Shown: in pieces, positions 5,865 to 7,580 of the stretch
Position numbering within the stretch: position 1 is the first letter of the stretch
Layout of the letters: each line of letters opens with the position of its first letter
Origin: Chloroflexota bacterium
GTDB lineage: Bacteria > Chloroflexota > Dehalococcoidia > Tepidiformales > Tepidiformaceae
NCBI GenBank assembly: GCA_963169135.1
Contig: CAUJEQ010000032.1
Location: 1 to 7,580 of the forward strand
Length of the DNA stretch: 7,580 nt
Direction of reading: 5' to 3'
Notes under the pieces: generated by a model
What the model saw: the letters and a program-made list of their open reading frames with translations, nothing else
What the model was told of the DNA's origin: nothing
Database searches by the model: none
Program-made: the position numbers and the translations under genes

Positions 5865-7046
5865 ATGGCGACACCAAAAGAGGTTTCCGGGGCCGGCCCG
5901 GAGACCCTTCGACAACTGGGCGAGATGGCCATAACGAGCGAGATACTGGTCGGAAGTGAGGACCTCGCGGAGATCCTCCACCGGCTGGCCCAGCGAGCGA
6001 TGGAAGTCACGGGAGCGGACTACGCGGCGATTTCGACCTTCGATGAGCAGGGATTGCTGACCCGATTCATCTACACGGGTATCAGCGAGGAGCACGCCCG
6101 GCGCCTGGGTAAGCCCCCGACGGGACGGGGCCTCCTTGGGGCGCTGGCCAACCAGGACAGGCCAATCCGGCTGGAGAGCACCCGCGAGCACGCGAAGTTC
6201 ACGGGGTGGCCGGCGGAGCATCCGGACATGGACGTGTTCCTGGGCGTACCCATCCGGGCAGGCGAACGCACCATCGGCTCTCTGTATATGACGCGCGAAG
6301 CCGGACGGCCGCCGTTCTCGGAAGTCGACGAGGTGGCGGCACTGGTGCTCGCGCTCCAGGCAGCAGCGGTGGTCTCGTTGGTGATGGCACGGGAAGGCAA
6401 CGGACGGCTGCAGCTCTTTGAAGAGCGTGTGCGGATTGCACATGATCTCCACGACGGAACGATCCAGACGCTCTACGCGCTTGGGCTGGAATGCGACGCG
6501 ATGACGAGCCGGAGCGATTTCCCGCCCGAGGTGAAGGAAACGCTCCACGGTGCGGTCCAGCGCATCAACGAGCTTATCGCCGATATCCGGACCTATATCA
6601 CGATGCTCGAGGCATCGACGCCTTCGGGTCCGCCGAATCTGACGCGGGATTTGGCCTTCGTGATCCGCCAGATCGTGCCGCAGACCATGATGTCAGTGGT
6701 AAATATCTCGGCGGCGGCGTTGCAGGAACTGACCGCGCAGGAATCTGATGATCTGCTGTACATCGCCCGTGAGGCGATGAGCAATTCGGTTCGCCATGGC
6801 GCGCCGACGAAGATCGCGATTGATCTCCGGCAGACCTCGGAGGCGACCGTGCTCACCGTCCAGGACAACGGTGTGGGGTTCGATGAAGCGACGACGCGGC
6901 GGGGGCTGGGAACGGTTACGATGCGGACGCGCTGCGAGCGGCTTGGGGCCGAACTCACGGTAATTCCCATCCCGGGAATGGGGACGACCGTACGCATCGC
7001 GATTCCTCGCCGATACGACGAGCAAGAGGAAGAGACTGATGACTGA
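5865..7046 (+). CDS. GAF-domain sensor histidine kinase, HisKA_3 (NarX/DegS/DevS-like) type
   Basis: This 393-aa protein has no membrane segment, so it senses a cytoplasmic signal. Order of parts: a short N-terminal helix (about 12-36); a GAF domain (about 37-175, ending in GVPIRAGERTIGSLYMTREAG and a helix); a HisKA_3 dimerisation helix with EERVRIAHDLHDGTIQTL, where His196 followed by Asp197 is the expected phosphoacceptor; and an HATPase_c domain with N-box REAMSNSVRHG (Asn307), G1 DNGVGFD (334-340) and G2 RGLGT (346-350). All catalytic motifs are intact. The GAF ligand cannot be told: relatives bind haem, cyclic nucleotides or redox cofactors. An acidic tail (DEQEEETDD) ends the protein. 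Its stop overlaps the response regulator start by 8 nt, showing translational coupling and a cognate pair. ATG 5865 was chosen because a -10 box sits just upstream and no other start or ribosome binding site fits. Confidence 0.95.
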   Translation: MATPKEVSGAGPETLRQLGEMAITSEILVGSEDLAEILHRLAQRAMEVTGADYAAISTFDEQGLLTRFIYTGISEEHARRLGKPPTGRGLLGALANQDRPIRLESTREHAKFTGWPAEHPDMDVFLGVPIRAGERTIGSLYMTREAGRPPFSEVDEVAALVLALQAAAVVSLVMAREGNGRLQLFEERVRIAHDLHDGTIQTLYALGLECDAMTSRSDFPPEVKETLHGAVQRINELIADIRTYITMLEASTPSGPPNLTRDLAFVIRQIVPQTMMSVVNISAAALQELTAQESDDLLYIAREAMSNSVRHGAPTKIAIDLRQTSEATVLTVQDNGVGFDEATTRRGLGTVTMRTRCERLGAELTVIPIPGMGTTVRIAIPRRYDEQEEETDD

Positions 7047-7580
7047 CACGATCCATGTCCTCCTGGCGGACGACCACGATCTGGTGCGTTCCGGGCTCAA
7101 GTCGGCGCTCCGGGGATACGAGGATTTCAGCGTGGTCGCAGAGGCGCGGGACGGGAATGAGGCGGTGCGCGAGGCCAAGCGGACCACCCCCGACCTGGTG
7201 GTCATGGACGTGCGGATGCCGAAGCTCAATGGCATCGAAGCGTGCCGGGACATCCGGTCGGCACTGCCGAACACCAACGTGCTGATGCTGACGTCGTACG
7301 CGGACGAGCAGGCGGTGATGGCCTCGATCGTGGCCGGAGCGAGCGGCTTCATGCTGAAGGAAGTGCAGACAGCCGACCTGATCGAGGCGATGCGGGTGGT
7401 CGGGCGCGGCGGGAAGATCCTGGACGCGACCAGTTCGGCCGCGGTGATCGAGCAGATCCGGCGCGGCAACATCGTGAGCGAAGAAGACCGAGTGGCCCAG
7501 CAATTGAGCGAGCGTGAGCTGCGAATCCTCGACCTGATCGCGGAAGGGATGACCAACCGGGAGATCGGGGAGCAGCTCTA
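7039..7580 (+). CDS. NarL/FixJ family response regulator, 3' truncated
   Basis: The gene starts at ATG 7039, inside the last codons of the kinase (overlap ATGACTGA, 7039-7046), and is open to the window edge; 180 codons are visible. Residues 1-125 form a complete receiver: Asp11-Asp12 acidic pocket, phosphoacceptor Asp57 (DLVVMDVRMP), Thr85 and Lys107 (GFMLKE). After a linker (126-153) comes the start of a LuxR-type helix-turn-helix, LSERELRILDLIAEGMTNRE (156-175) followed by IGEQL. The recognition helix and about 35 residues should lie beyond the window. It is expected to be phosphorylated by the GAF kinase and to bind DNA as a dimer. The inverted repeats in 5763-5852 are candidate autoregulatory sites, but this is inference. 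Confidence 0.95.
   Translation, partial: MTDTIHVLLADDHDLVRSGLKSALRGYEDFSVVAEARDGNEAVREAKRTTPDLVVMDVRMPKLNGIEACRDIRSALPNTNVLMLTSYADEQAVMASIVAGASGFMLKEVQTADLIEAMRVVGRGGKILDATSSAAVIEQIRRGNIVSEEDRVAQQLSERELRILDLIAEGMTNREIGEQL

Noticed and set aside
5750..6010. Extension of the pseudo-receiver upstream on the - strand
   Set aside because: It would run antisense inside the kinase gene and through the promoter region; the product there is Ser/Arg/Pro-rich with no recognisable fold.
1..7580. CRISPR array, insertion sequence, tRNA or prophage elements
   Set aside because: No regularly spaced repeats, transposase motifs, terminal inverted repeats or cloverleaf-like segments were seen on either strand.

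Overview
The window is about two-thirds GC. It carries seven protein-coding genes, two of them cut by the window edges, and non-coding stretches that hold a riboswitch, promoters and a terminator. GC-rich codon use, SD-less starts placed about 7 nt after a -10 box, soluble GAF/NarL-type signalling and a c-di-AMP riboswitch would fit a Chloroflexota bacterium (Dehalococcoidia-like). That placement is inference; there is no rRNA or other marker gene.

Left part (1-2279, + strand): the 3' end of a short-chain dehydrogenase resembling the (3R)-hydroxyacyl-CoA dehydrogenase domain of multifunctional enzyme type 2, closed by a 16-bp perfect terminator hairpin; then a small stand-alone cyclic-nucleotide-binding protein with a strong Shine-Dalgarno; then a class I glutamine-amidotransferase-like hydrolase of the peptidase C26 (PuuD-like) family.

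Middle (2288-5243): a 12-TM major facilitator transporter on the - strand converges on the C26 hydrolase with an 8-nt gap. Its upstream region, on the - strand, is a clear ydaO/yuaA-type cyclic-di-AMP riboswitch with its own -10 box at the 5' edge of the aptamer. From the same intergenic region an M20-family metallopeptidase (dapE/ArgE/ACY1 type) is read on the + strand from a recognisable promoter.

Right part (5363-7580): a GAF-domain, HisKA_3-type cytoplasmic histidine kinase overlaps by 8 nt a NarL/FixJ response regulator that runs off the window. Divergent from the kinase, across a 115-nt region rich in inverted repeats, is a 128-aa single-domain pseudo-receiver whose phosphoacceptor Asp and conserved Lys positions are replaced. 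The three genes look like one signalling locus.

The most noteworthy items are the c-di-AMP riboswitch in front of an MFS transporter and the divergent degenerate receiver next to a complete two-component pair.
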